Origin: Chrysopilus asiliformis
Taxonomy: Eukaryota; Arthropoda; Insecta; Diptera; Rhagionidae
Assembly: GCA_964034945.1 (NCBI GenBank)
Contig: OZ035962.1
Location: 70,648,774 to 70,712,773, forward strand
DNA length: 64,000 nucleotides
Direction of reading: 5' to 3'
Shown here: one piece after another, positions 37,604-49,755 of the stretch
How positions within the stretch are numbered: position 1 is the first letter of the stretch
Layout: each line of letters opens with the position of its first letter
Notes under the pieces: model-generated
The model's input: only the letters and a program-made list of their open reading frames with translations
Database searches by the model: none
What the model was told of the DNA's origin: nothing
Position numbers and translations under genes: made by a program

Positions 37604-40600
37604 ATGGTGGGTCTTATTGACGACTGTGGTCAGAAATTTCCAATTAATTCAAGAATTAAGGTTTACGACGATTATGGAACAGTAAAATATGTTGGAGAGG
37701 TGAGCAACTACATTTAAAAACACTCTCGAATGCGAAAAAATAAAAATTAATACTCGATTATAAATCAGGTGAAAGGCTACCCTGGAAATTGGGTGGGAGT
37801 TGAGTGGGATAATCCGACGAGGGGAAAGCATGATGGCACCGTTAATGGTACTAGATACTTCACTTCCAAGCATCCCACAGCGGGCTCAATGATTCGTCCC
37901 GGAAAGATAGCTCCCTTTGAGAGTTTAGAGGAGGCCATTAGGGATCGCTACTTGACTAATTCAAATCCTTTGGACGAGAACCTTCGTCGGGAGGCCCAAG
38001 AATACTGTCATGCTGCGATTTTTGAGATAGTCGGAATCGAGAAATTGGCCAAGAAGCAAGCACGTATTGAAGATTTAACTGATATTTCGGTAGCCAATTC
38101 CAACACGAATCACGCTGGGTCTCTGGACAAACTAAAAAACTTGGCTACGCTCAATTTGACATCGACCTTGATGTGGAACTGGAGATCTTTGGCCGATGTC
38201 GCTCGTCAAATTCCAACATTGCAGTACCTAAATTTGAGGTATTTTATACGGTTTGTGGTTTTAAAAATTATTACTTATTGTTTGTCAATTAACTTTCCAG
38301 TTGTAATCGCCTTGCTGTCCCAGATGAAGCTGAAATTGTCGATTTAGAAGCAGATTTTCGTCATGTTCGACATATTAACTTGAGGAAGTGCGCACTCGAA
38401 AAATGGGATGTAGTTACGCGTATGGCAAGATTGTGGCCTTGTATTGAATCCCTGGCATTGCAGGAAAATGATATTGAAGAAATTGGGATAGCCGATTGCA
38501 AGGACGTTTTCAAATGTTTACAGTAAGTGATCGCATCCCTCGTAGAATAGGTTGTTAAGTTTTAGTGGGCAAAAGCATGATATTTTCAACAATTCTTGAT
38601 ATTTTCAACAGTTATTGGTCAATAACTAATCTATAGTGGGGCAAAAATTTAGGATTTTTTCTAAAAATTACATCGAAAAATTCTTTTAAGATTTCTGCTT
38701 CATTTTTGTATCTTAGGATAACTAATTTTTGTTTTGGACCGACACTTGACTGAGTCTTTTTAAACATTTTTTTTTCTTTTTCCTTTGTTTTAATTGAATT
38801 AATTTAGTTTATTGAAAAAACAACCAAAAGGCAATATGCCTTGTACGAAGGTTTTTAGGAACTATATACAAATCTGTACGTTTTTTTATTATTTATAAAC
38901 TAGAGGATAAAAATAAAAGTAATATTGAAACCAGATAATCCACTAAACCACAGAAGTTGGAAAATAAATAACAGAAACGAAGCTAGTGATCACAATGACA
39001 ATTAATCATGTACTACACAAATCGTAAATAATAAAACACGAGTATTAAAAAAATTTATTTATCCAGGCGGTCTCGCAAATTCAATGAATATTTTCTTTTT
39101 AAAAGAGTTCAGGTTTTCTTAGTCTTAATGAACATAGGTAGGGAATTCTAAAATGGAATAGATCTAGCAAAGAAGGATTTATCCATAATTAAAGAATAAC
39201 GAATGCAGAAGACAAACCCGAAAATAACCCAATTCAACATATGAGAGTAAAGAGCACATATCATATTCATAGACAGAAAACACTAGAGTAAACAGCGCAG
39301 CCATATATGCTTGTAACCGAAAATTTGTAGAAAATTGAAACCTGTTGTGACCACCATTTCTTATAAACGAACAAAAACGCATCACTTTAGGTTGAAATTG
39401 GATACTGAATTTAAATTGTCAGGAAATAATTGAAAACTAATTCATATCAAATCTTTGGTCTGTCAAAATCATTTTACAAATGACGTGATGCTAATTTCAA
39501 AGCAACGTTTGACAAAAAAAATGCAGTACCAGTTTTGACTGAATTTCTAGTTTTCTGTATTCAAACGAACATGATGTACAACTTATTTTAGAACTGTATT
39601 TAATTTTTAAGAAAAAAAAATTATGGTAAATACAGCCTTGGCCAAAAGTATTGAGCACCCATGATATATGGCAAAGTAACCGTTATATTTAGATGGAGTC
39701 AAATAAAAATAGTTTTAGTAGAAGTTAATCGTTTATTGTATGATAAAAATTTAATATTTTGTGGGGCCACCCTTCGCCTTTATAACGGCAGCGACCCTCT
39801 TAGGCATGGATGCGACGAGTTTCTTACATTCATCGCTGCTTATCCCGCTCCACTCTTCTTGGAGGTGCCGTTTTAAATCTTCTTTTGGCGAAATTTGATG
39901 TGCCCGCACCTTACGCTTTAGTATAGCCCATAAATGTTCTATGGGGTTTAAATCCGGAGACTGCGAAGGCCACTCTAAAACATCGACGCAATTTTCTTCA
40001 AACCAATTCTTTGTTTCGGTGGATTTATGGCATGGTGCGTTGTCTTGCTGAATCTTTACGCCATCCATGTTTGTATCTCCAAAAATGCATGAAAACGACG
40101 CCATAACTGTAGTTTTGAGCACATTTATGTATTTTTTGGAGTTCATTTTGCCTTCACATACGAACATTTCAACAACTCCAGATCCAGCCATGCAGCCCCA
40201 AACCATTATACTGCCACCCCCGTATTTTACGGTTGGTACAACTCATTCGACATTATACTCTTCGCCTATTCGGCAGCGGACATACGATGCACCGGGTGTC
40301 CCGAAAACCTAAAAAATAATGAAAAAATATGATTTGTAAACCGTTGGATTTTACTACACTACACATATTTATCGGGTCGAAAATAATGTTTTTCTACAGA
40401 AAAAGGAATTATTTTACTCCCCTGAAAGTTTGATTCGTCCGACCATAGAATATTTGACCAATCTTGCTCGGTTAAACTTTTGTGTTTTAGAGCCCATTGG
40501 AAGCGAGCCTTTTTGTTTTTTTCGGAAAGCCACGGCTTCTTCCTGGCTTTGCAGCCTTTTAGACCAGCTTTCTGCAGTCTTCTTCGTGTCGTCCTGGCAG

Positions 40601-43600
40601 ATATTGGCTTTTTAATTGTTACTGAAAAATCAGCAGCGAGCTCGAAAGACGTTTTTCTCCTATTTTCCAGTGAATCCCTTACTAATATTCTGTCTTCACG
40701 ATCTATAGTAAGTCGTTTTCGTCCAGATCTGTGTGTATTTTTATGCGATCCAGTCTTCTCGAACCGTTCGATAACATATTGCACAGCTCGACGCGAACAT
40801 TTAACGGTTTTGGAAATTTCCACTTGGGACTTGCCTTGCTGCTTCAAAAGTTGAATTTCTACCCGCTGTTGCAATGTCAGTTCCCTTTTTTTCGCCATAT
40901 TTACATTAAAATATTTAATTTTTTGAAAAAAAAAATCACTTCAAGGCACTACCGAACTGTATGTCTTCACAGCGAGCTGAGAAAGCGAACTAATCGGATA
41001 TCAAAAAACACCACAAAAGCAAATTTTTAAGGTTCTAGATGTTTTGTTACTAACCAGCCACTTGACTATTGTTTAAATTTTATTTTTTAGATGCCGACAA
41101 AACTTTAATAAACAATACGATTGATTTGGAGCATCAGATTTTGTATATTAGTAAAATTTACAGGGTGCTCAATACTTTTGGCCAAGGCTGTATATATAAC
41201 TTCTTGTAAGTTCCTATGATCCATCAAATAAATAAAAAAATTCTGTAATAGAGAACAGGAGTTGACACTACTCACAGTACCCTAGATGATAACATAGCAC
41301 TATAGTTGTACTGGACCTAATGCAGGCTTAACAGAAGAAAATTTCACGACTGATAAAGTCAAAGCTAAAACAAATGTTTAAAAAAAATACATTTCTCATC
41401 TAGCTCATCTGGTAGCACCGTTCCGTCTCTTATTTTGACACTATATTTCTTTCTCTGTTTCACATTTATTAGATTCCTTTGTGGTCATATTATTCATTCT
41501 TTATACCCCAAAAATTTTATTTAGAGAAATGAAACTGTCTTTAGGTCTCAAGGGGCGGAGGGTTTTCACTGTTCGAAGTTTCCGTGACCCCCCCCCCCCC
41601 CTTCCTGAATGAAAGTCTGATATCGCGACTGGTTTACTGCTCTAAGTTTCCATGGCCGTGACCTCCGCCCCTCCCTGAATGAAAGTCTGGATCCGCGCCT
41701 GCCTACATTTTTTAAGAGATTTTAACAATTGGTAATCTTTGCAGAGAACTTGACTTGCATTTGAATCATATTTCAAATTTTGATGAGGTCTTGAATTTGG
41801 GGAATATAAAAACGTTGAAATCTTTATATCTAATGGACAATGGAATTGAAGACATTAAGCTACCGGATTGCAGTTACGATGAAACACTATCAATTTTTCC
41901 AAATCTTCAAACGTTGAACTTGTATCATAACAATTTTATTGATGAGGTATAGTCTATTATCTTTTATTCTGATAATTTTCATATTACGGATTAATTTACA
42001 GGTCGCTGTGTTTAATGAATTAAGCAAACTTTCTTCGCTCAGGAGCCTTTCAGTAAGTACAAAGCGCAACGGAGGTTATGAAGAAATGTTTTCTATTGCT
42101 GTGGCACTTATACCGCAACTTAAGGTAATTTCGCAAATTATATTTTATTAGAAAAATGATATTTTCATTAAATTATTGTTTTGGCAGCATAAGCAAATTG
42201 TCTACTGTTTGATAAAAATGTATTCCTTCCTTAAAAAAATTATTATGAAAATTAATGCCAGCCTGGCAGCGGACTAAAAGCATTATCAAAGGTTTTTTTG
42301 GTAACATCTTTTTATGATGTTTTTTTTGTTAGAGGTGCATTCAAATAAAAACATTATTGGTCAACAAGCATTAACATTTTCAACAAGCGATTTTATTTAA
42401 AGAAATTAATCTAAATCGCAAAAAAAGTTTTTCTTTGTAAGGGTTTGCCACTCAACACCACCCACCCTCAATCACTCAAAACACAACCAGTCAATAAAAA
42501 AATTTAGTCTGAAAGCACTAATGTAGCCAGAATCGATAAATACCTTTTTTGTCAAAGATCGAAGCAACGGATATTGCTGTCTTTTGTCCAGAGCCTCGCG
42601 AAGTCAAAGCGGTGCCTGAGGCAAAATTGATATATGGCGCCCCTTTTTTCCAAAAAACGAATTATGAACTCGTGGATTTTGAAAGACCTATCAGAGAGAA
42701 GATTTGTCTGAATTTTTCTTTGTAATAAAATATATAAAAGCATTTAATTTCTTCAAAATCCTATAATAAAAATGTATAATGAAATGCGTTGCAGGCAAAT
42801 TATTTTTAAATAAAAATGCACTGTATGCAGAAATTACGAAAAAACGGAGGCACAGGCAAACATTCTTAGATGCCAAGGTCAAAAACACTTTAATAGAAAT
42901 CCTCACAGTTGTCAAAGAAGCGATACTCTATATTTTACCCATTCCGAGAACTCGTGATTTACGCAGTCCTGCCTTTCTCCAGCAAACAAAATAAATCATT
43001 ATATATATCGCGACTACAGAATGCGAATTCGATTCGGTTTTCAACTTCGGAAACAGATTTTAGACTAGTTTGTTTTCACAAATATGTTTACTCCAAAAAA
43101 AAATGTTCCAAATCAAATTTGAATTCTAATTTTTATTCATGCAGATTTTCTCTCTCCTGGCTTCGTTTTGATGTCATTGATTCATTAATTTTCTCCTCGC
43201 ACTAAGCCTATCGTATCACACCAAGTAGACAGTAAACCCCTAATGTTTTTTTTAAATTTTCTCGAAGACTGCCGACTTAAAAAGGTTGGCCGCCCCTGAT
43301 CTGAGCGATTCTCATATAGGCTTAAAAAAAGTATAATACATATTTAACATAAAAAATATAAATAGTGTAAAATATTATACACACTTTTGGCAGTTATGGT
43401 TAATAAATTTTCTTGTGTTTTTCAGGTCTTTAATAAAACGGAAATTTCAAAAGAGCAACGCCGCGGCGCCGAGTATGATCTTTGGAAAAAATATGGAATG
43501 GAATGGCAACAAACTGACAATTCACCTGAGGCCAGAATTGCTTTTTATAAAAAGTACAGATCTTATGCGAAATTAGTTGAAAGTAAGAATATTTTATTTT

Positions 43601-43936
43601 ATTGAATGTTTTTTGATTAAAATTTTTTTTTTTGTAGAATATGGTTCACCCGCCGATTTCATGGTACGTCCAGCGGTAAAAACATCAAATCTGGTAAAAC
43701 TTCGAATATTAAATAAATTAACGGGAGAGTCGTTCGAAAAGAAAGTACCACGAAAAATATCTGTGCAGACCTTGCAAGGGATAATTATCAAGTATTTTAA
43801 AGCAGAAAGAACAATGCCGAAATTAAGCTACGCCGACGCAAAACATCCAGAACTAGTTGTCGACATGGATAACTCTTCGAAGAACTTAGATTACTATTCA
43901 ATACAGGATGGTGATACGGTCAATGTTGAATGGTAA
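37604..43936 (+). CDS. TBCE: Tubulin-specific chaperone E (CAP-Gly, LRR, ubiquitin-like), seven exons
   Basis: Exons 37604-37699, 37769-38238, 38301-38522, 41745-41946, 42002-42124, 43426-43582 and 43638-43936 join at GT-AG sites with consistent phases into about 522 codons (human TBCE is 527 aa). The N-terminal CAP-Gly domain (about 5-85) contains GNWVGVEWDNPTRGKHDG and GTRYFTSKHPTAGSMIRP. Leucine-rich repeats follow (about 150-370; LNLSCNRL, LALQENDIEEI, LDLHLNHISNF, LYLMDNGIEDI, LNLYHNNF). The C-terminal ubiquitin-like domain (about 435-522) ends DYYSIQDGDTVNVEW. TBCE binds alpha-tubulin and, with TBCC, TBCD and beta-tubulin, assembles the heterodimer in the cytosol. Intron 3 (3.2 kb) hosts a Tc1-like transposon; intron 5 (1.3 kb) has single TE ends near 42590 and 43290. 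Divergent from ARMT1, 4 kb away, much of that gap being MITEs. No disabling change seen. Confidence 0.95.
39633..41190 (-). mobile_element. Tc1-like DNA transposon, nearly intact
   Basis: Perfect 28-bp TIRs starting CAGCCTTGGCCAAAAG and ending GAGCACCC, with TA at 39631-39632 and 41191-41192. 1,558 bp, normal for Tc1 elements. The perfect TIRs and almost open transposase suggest recent insertion into TBCE intron 3. Confidence 0.95.
39751..40898 (-). pseudogene. Tc1-like DD34E transposase with one stop and a possible small intron
   Basis: Starts MAKKRELTLQQRVEIQ at 40898 with paired helix-turn-helix DNA-binding regions (SQVEISKTVKCSRRAVQYVI; TRRRLQKAGL). First catalytic Asp in WSDESNF, second in QQDNAPCH, Glu in NPIEHLW, with 34 residues between the second Asp and the Glu (DD34E). 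GGGSIMVWG is present. The open frame stops at 40359, but removing 40309-40364 (56 nt, GT...TTTTTTAG on the minus strand) rejoins the frame. One in-frame TGA then remains at 40245-40243. The reading ends at 39751. It cuts and pastes the element at TA sites if functional; this copy looks inactivated by the TGA. Confidence 0.88.
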
Positions 43937-44109
43937 CTGAGTTTAGACAGAAAGAGACAATGTATTCATATAAAAAAGAGAAGATACAATTATAACTAAA
44001 ATACTTTATTTTTGGTTAACAATCTACTAAGAAATGTATTTAAACTTGATATTAAAGGAATTAATGATGTTTTTTTAAAACATAGACTTAAATCAATTTT
44101 TTCTATTCT

Positions 44110-44430
44110 AATATTCAGGTCTATTTCATACGCAGCAGAGAAGTTTTGCTATGCTGCTTGCATGTCAATCAAAAACAGTGGGTTCTGATGAAAAAAAAGT
44201 TGCCTTGCTATTCTTAAAATCAATAGTTTTTGAAATATTCTGAAACGACATAAGATACGTTTCTTACCCATAGTAATTAGTAATTTGCCCTACATTTCAT
44301 ACGCAGGGCAAATTGTCCGGTATCAGTCATCTCTAATGTCAGCATGGTAAAGAATAATTTGATTTTACAGCCCAAATATCTATTTTCACTGTCTTGCTAC
44401 GTCCGGCACTAAAAGATTTTCTTTTAAATG
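44110..44430 (+). repeat. Repeat family X (TTTCATACGCAGGGC), copy 1
   Basis: Contains TCTATTTCATACGCAG, GCTTGCATGTCAATCAAAAA, TTTCATACGCAGGGCAAATT and GTCAGCATGGTAAAGAATAA. The same motifs occur at 52075-53040, partly inverted. Type unknown. Confidence 0.6.
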
Positions 44431-44723
44431 TAAAACGAACCTTCTATGACAAGCATTTAGAATGAAAAAAAAAGTTTTACAGGATAAAAGTGATACAAAT
44501 TACCATTTCGGATTTGGCTAAAGAGAAAACGAAAAAAATCAAATTTTTAATCACATTTAATGACATGTTTTTAAACGTTCAAAATTTTCCACATTGTGAA
44601 TTTTCTTCCAACAGTAGAAAGGAAGTGAAGTGCGGCGAAAGAGAGTCCCGACTGGTTGTAGGAGTAAATAAGGTAGAGTATCGCTTCTCCCAATTCAAAA
44701 AATAAGGAATTCCAAAGACTAGG

Positions 44724-45085
44724 TCCGGTATTACACTTGGCTTATTTAAGCCGGCAACTTTTGGGCTTAATAAGCCAATGTGCTTACATTTGTGGCTTAA
44801 ATAAGCCAATCCTGTTTGCATATGCTCCACAAGTTTACATGTGTGTGTGTGTGGACTCAAACCATTGAAATTGCTGCTGCTCATATACTTCACAAGATCT
44901 TTACCTGCTGACGGTCAGAACGAAAATGATTTCTGCCTACTACTTTTCCCAAACTGGTTCACACGCTTTGCATGTATGCAGATTGTCGATAAGCCATGAT
45001 TTCGAGTGGCAACTTTTCCCTCCGCAGTCGTTTCTCCCGAAAATCGGCTTAAGTAAGCCCGAAAGTTGCCGTGTGTAATACCGCG
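44724..45085. mobile_element. MITE with 5-bp TSD, copy 2
   Basis: Same family as 34937-35348 with shared interior (ATTGCTGCTGC, GACGGTCAGAACGAAAATGA). TSD CTAGG at 44719-44723 and 45086-45090. Shorter than copy 1 by several small deletions. Confidence 0.87.
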
Positions 45086-45165
45086 CTAGGATGCATTCAT
45101 CAAGGATGGCTAAGAATTAAGCTGAGCAAATTTTTAAGGGGCAGATAAAACAGTTGTTACAAAAA

Positions 45166-45435
45166 AGTCTTCATTTTGTGGTTGACAGATAATTGGCGAA
45201 AGTAATGTTCGTCAAAGTTTCTTTGGGTCAGACTTCACTATAGGGGAAGTGAATTTCGAGTTAAACAAAATGTTTTTGAGTAGCCTGCGACGAGTTATTA
45301 AATACATTAAAGTCATAACAGTACTGTTACAAAATAACAGCAACTCGAATTTAGGAAAAATCGCACTTTTCAAATCGCTGTATCTTCCATACAAATCATC
45401 CTATTTCAATAAAATTTTATGTGGATGATTTTTTT
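45166..45435 (-). repeat. Interspersed repeat R, copy 2
   Basis: Inverted relative of 20715-20913: carries TTCGTCAAAGTTTCTTTGGG, GTAGCCTGCGACGAGTT and GTGGATGATTTTTT, matching the reverse complement of copy 1. Confidence 0.55.
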
Positions 45436-46569
45436 AGTAGCAGAAGACATTCGTAAAATATCAGTCTGCTAGAGTTAACAAATCGAGTAGTAACTAGTCA
45501 TACTTATTTTTTGAGCGGGAAGTTGCAATACAACACATTTTGTTGCTATCGGATGATTCGTTTGAAAAATAAAGCGAAATTGCAATTTTGCCAGCTGTAA
45601 GTAGCCGCCGTTTTATAACGGTACATTTCCGACATAAACGGCTTTGGTGTATTTTAGTGATTGCAAACCCGGTTTTCGGTTAACCGAAAAAACCGAAAAC
45701 CGCCTGTTTTTTCAGAACCGAAAATCCGGTTTTCAAACTGCCGGAGTTTCGGTTTTCTCACTTATCAAAATTCAAATATCGATATGTCATATTTCATATA
45801 CATATCATATTATAGTCAGAAGACTCAAACACAAGCAACAAGAATTTCTAGCAGGGTATTTTTTTCCAACAGTTTTTAGCTTGCAGGGTATTTTTTTGAC
45901 GTCCGCTGAGCACTGTGTTTGTTAGTAATCAGCTGTTATTATTCAAATTTTGTTGTTGAAAATTTAAATGAAATTGCTGAAAATTTAAACCGGAGCTATT
46001 TTTCGTAAGTAAATATAATATAAATAAGAATTTAAGACTTGATTTCATTTTTTTAATTGTTTTAGTTTTGTTTTGCCCATATACAACAACAACATGGAAC
46101 AAAATTTCGAAAAACATAAAAAAAATGATGATAAAACTTCCGTGTGGTTTTATTTTTTGCATAAAAAAGATTTTGCAAAATGTAAACAATGTTCGAAGAT
46201 TTTTAAAGTTGCTGGAGGAACTACAAGTGTTCTCCACGCACATTTAAGGGGTTCGCATGAAATTAATGTATTAAAGAGGAATGTTGATTTGGATTCAATA
46301 ACCGATGTGGATGTGGTGCAAAACCAATCTGAGAAAATTTGTAAATCTGATGCAAAAATAACAAAATTTTTTATTAAGGATAAAGATTCCAATTCGATGA
46401 AAGTCGTTATATCCAGAATGACTGCAAGTGACGGTTTACCGTTTAATGTTTTTTGTTCGTCAAGTGAACTGCGAAAATCATTAATGGCTAGAGGAAGCGA
46501 ATTCCAAAATTTACCAAAGTCTGCAAATACAATAAAAAATATCAGTTGTGATCAACACAAAACTTTCTT

Positions 46570-46920
46570 TGTTGTTTTTGTAAGTGGGCTTTTCGGTCCT
46601 GTTGTGTAAATAAAACCAGAGATCTCTTTTTGGTTTTTTTTTTTTTTATATTTTTTTTAATGTTGAATTTCTGTTTAATCATCCGACGTTTCGATCATGT
46701 ATATGATCATCTTCAGGGTGATTACGTTTTTTGGATGAACTTAATAGATTACATTATATAACAAAATAAATAAAAGAAAAAACATTGAATGACGTCATGC
46801 ATTATTATAAAAACAAGAAAATACGGATTGAATAAGTTAAACAAGACGTCACTGGAATGGTTATAAAAGCCCACTTACAAAAACAACAAACATGAACACA
46901 ACGGTCAACCCACACACATT
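46570..46920 (-). mobile_element. Penelope-like element fragment
   Basis: On the minus strand it carries a hammerhead-like motif followed by AACGTCGGATG and, downstream, ATCTCTGGTTTTATTTACAC and an inverted copy of its outer GCCCACTTACAAAAACAACA. ACAAAACTTTCTT is present on both sides (about 46557 and 46921), consistent with a 13-bp TSD in family E. No reverse transcriptase coding remains. Confidence 0.6.
46680..46718 (-). ncRNA. Hammerhead-ribozyme-like motif of Penelope type
   Basis: Minus strand: CTGAAGA, then a stem GATCAT-loop-ATGATC, then GAAACGTC. This is the core order of minimal hammerhead ribozymes found in Penelope-like element terminal repeats (CTGANGA, stem II, GAAAC, GTC). The CTGAAGA variant at the core may lower activity. 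Confidence 0.5.
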
Positions 46921-47640
46921 ACAAAACTTTCTTCTACAAAATCTACGACCCTGTGCAATTTACGTTATAGCCCTGTCGTCCTGTCAACCCAATACAACCT
47001 CCCAATGAATTGTTGGTTCATCCAAAAATATCAAAAACGTACAAAATTTGAGATAACTTGAGAACTGTAAAAGATATCAATTTACGGTAAATGGAAAAAA
47101 TGTAGAAAATGTTAACATCTTTAATTATTCTTTTAACTGATTTGTCGAAAAACCGTTAGTTTGCAAATTATTCGCAAAAATATGATTTTTTACATATTAA
47201 TGAAAATATCTCAATAACGGTAAAAGATAACGGATAACGGTAAGAAACAAAATTGTGCAGAATGCCATTCTCATTAATTCACTTCATACATTCAGTCAGC
47301 AAAAACCCGTTAGTTTTCGAGATAATCGCAAAAAACTGTTTTTTTGGAAATAACGGTTTATCTCGATAACAGGTGGAGATATCGAGTTATAGCTAAAGAC
47401 AAAAGTGTGGGAAATTTTATTTTCTCCAAGTTTTGTCATACTTAAGGCCACTAAAAAACGCGTAGTTTGGGAGTAAATCGAGAAAAACGAAATTGCGATT
47501 TTTGAAAAACCGCCATTTTGGATACTTCCGGTTAACGGATTTCCACCAAAAGTTGATAGGATCGTCCCATTTCAGGACCCAACATGCCTATAAAATTTCA
47601 TGGCGCTAGCTCTATTAGTTTTTGAGAAATCTTGTACACA

Positions 47641-49755
47641 GACTGACAGACTGACAGACAGACTGACTGACAGACTGACAGACCGACAGACTGACAGACT
47701 GACAGACTGACAGACTGACAGACTGACAGACTGACAGACTGACAGACTGACAGACTGACAGACTGACAGACTGACAGACTGACAGACTGACAGACTGACA
47801 GACTGACAGACTGACAGACTGACAGACTGACAGACTGACAGACTGACAGACTGACAGACTGACAGACTGACAGACTGACAGACTGACAGACTGACAGACT
47901 GACAGACTGACAGACTGACAGACTGACAGACTGACAGACTGACAGACTGACAGACTGACAGACTGACAGACTGACAGACTGACAGACTGACAGACTGACA
48001 GACTGACAGACTGACAGACTGACAGACTGACAGACTGACAGACTGACAGACTGACAGACTGACAGACTGACAGACTGACAGACTGACAGACTGACAGACT
48101 GACAGACTGACAGACTGACAGACTGACAGACTGACAGACTGACAGACTGACAGACTGACAGACTGACAGACTGACAGACTGACAGACTGACAGACTGACA
48201 GACTGACAGACTGACAGACTGACAGACTGACAGACTGACAGACTGACAGACTGACAGACTGACAGACTGACAGACTGACAGACTGACAGACTGACAGACT
48301 GACAGACTGACAGACTGACAGACTGACAGACTGACAGACTGACAGACTGACAGACTGACAGACTGACAGACTGACAGACTGACAGACTGACAGACTGACA
48401 GACTGACAGACTGACAGACTGACAGACTGACAGACTGACAGACTGACAGACTGACAGACTGACAGATTGACAGACTGACAGACTGACAGACTGACAGACT
48501 GACAGACTGACAGACTGACAGACTGACAGACTGACAGACTGACAGACTGACAGACTGACAGACTGACAGACTGACAGACTGACAGACTGACAGACTGACA
48601 GACTGACAGACTGACAGACTGACAGACTGACAGACTGACAGACTGACAGACTGACAGACTGACAGACTGACAGACTGACAGACTGACAGACTGACAGACT
48701 GACAGACTGACAGACTGACAGACTGACAGACTGACAGACTGACAGACTGACAGACTGACAGACTGACAGACTGACAGACTGACAGACTGACAGACTGACA
48801 GACTGACAGACTGACAGACTGACAGACTGACAGACTGACAGACTGACAGACTGACAGACTGACAGACTGACAGACTGACAGACTGACAGACTGACAGACT
48901 GACAGACTGACAGACTGACAGACTGACAGACTGACAGACTGACAGACTGACAGACTGACAGACTGACAGACTGACAGACTGACAGACTGACAGACTGACA
49001 GACTGACAGACTGACAGACTGACAGACTGACAGACTGACAGACTGACAGACTGACAGACTGACAGACTGACAGACTGACAGACTGACAGACTGACAGACT
49101 GACAGACTGACAGACTGACAGACTGACAGACTGACAGACTGACAGACTGACAGACTGACAGACTGACAGACTGACAGACTGACAGACTGACAGACTGACA
49201 GACTGACAGACTGACAGACTGACAGACTGACAGACTGACAGACTGACAGACTGACAGACTGACAGACTGACAGACTGACAGACTGACAGACTGACAGACT
49301 GACAGACTGACAGACTGACAGACTGACAGACTGACAGACTGACAGACTGACAGACTGACAGACTGACAGACTGACAGACTGACAGACTGACAGACTGACA
49401 GACTGACAGACTGACAGACTGACAGACTGACAGACTGACAGACTGACAGACTGACAGACTGACAGACTGACAGACTGACAGACTGACAGACTGACAGACT
49501 GACAGACTGACAGACTGACAGACTGACAGACTGACAGACTGACAGACTGACAGACTGACAGACTGACAGACTGACAGACTGACAGACTGACAGACTGACA
49601 GACTGACAGACTGACAGACTGACAGACTGACAGACTGACAGACTGACAGACTGACAGAGTGACAGACTGACAGACTGACAGACTGACAGACTGACAGACT
49701 GACAGACTGACAGACTGACAGACTGACAGACTGACAGACAGACTGACAGACTGAA
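47641..49755. repeat. (GACTGACA)n satellite array, about 264 units
   Basis: Almost perfect 8-bp tandem repeat over 2.1 kb with few variants (irregular units at 47655-47690; single substitutions near 48476 and 49659). The minus strand is open in all three frames because 8 bp cycles through frames without a stop; the resulting 720-750-codon reading SVSLSVCQ is not a gene. Confidence 0.98.

Noticed and set aside
40067..41030. Plus-strand ORFs of 60-124 codons opposite the Tc1 transposase
   Set aside because: Antisense shadows of a recognisable DD34E transposase.
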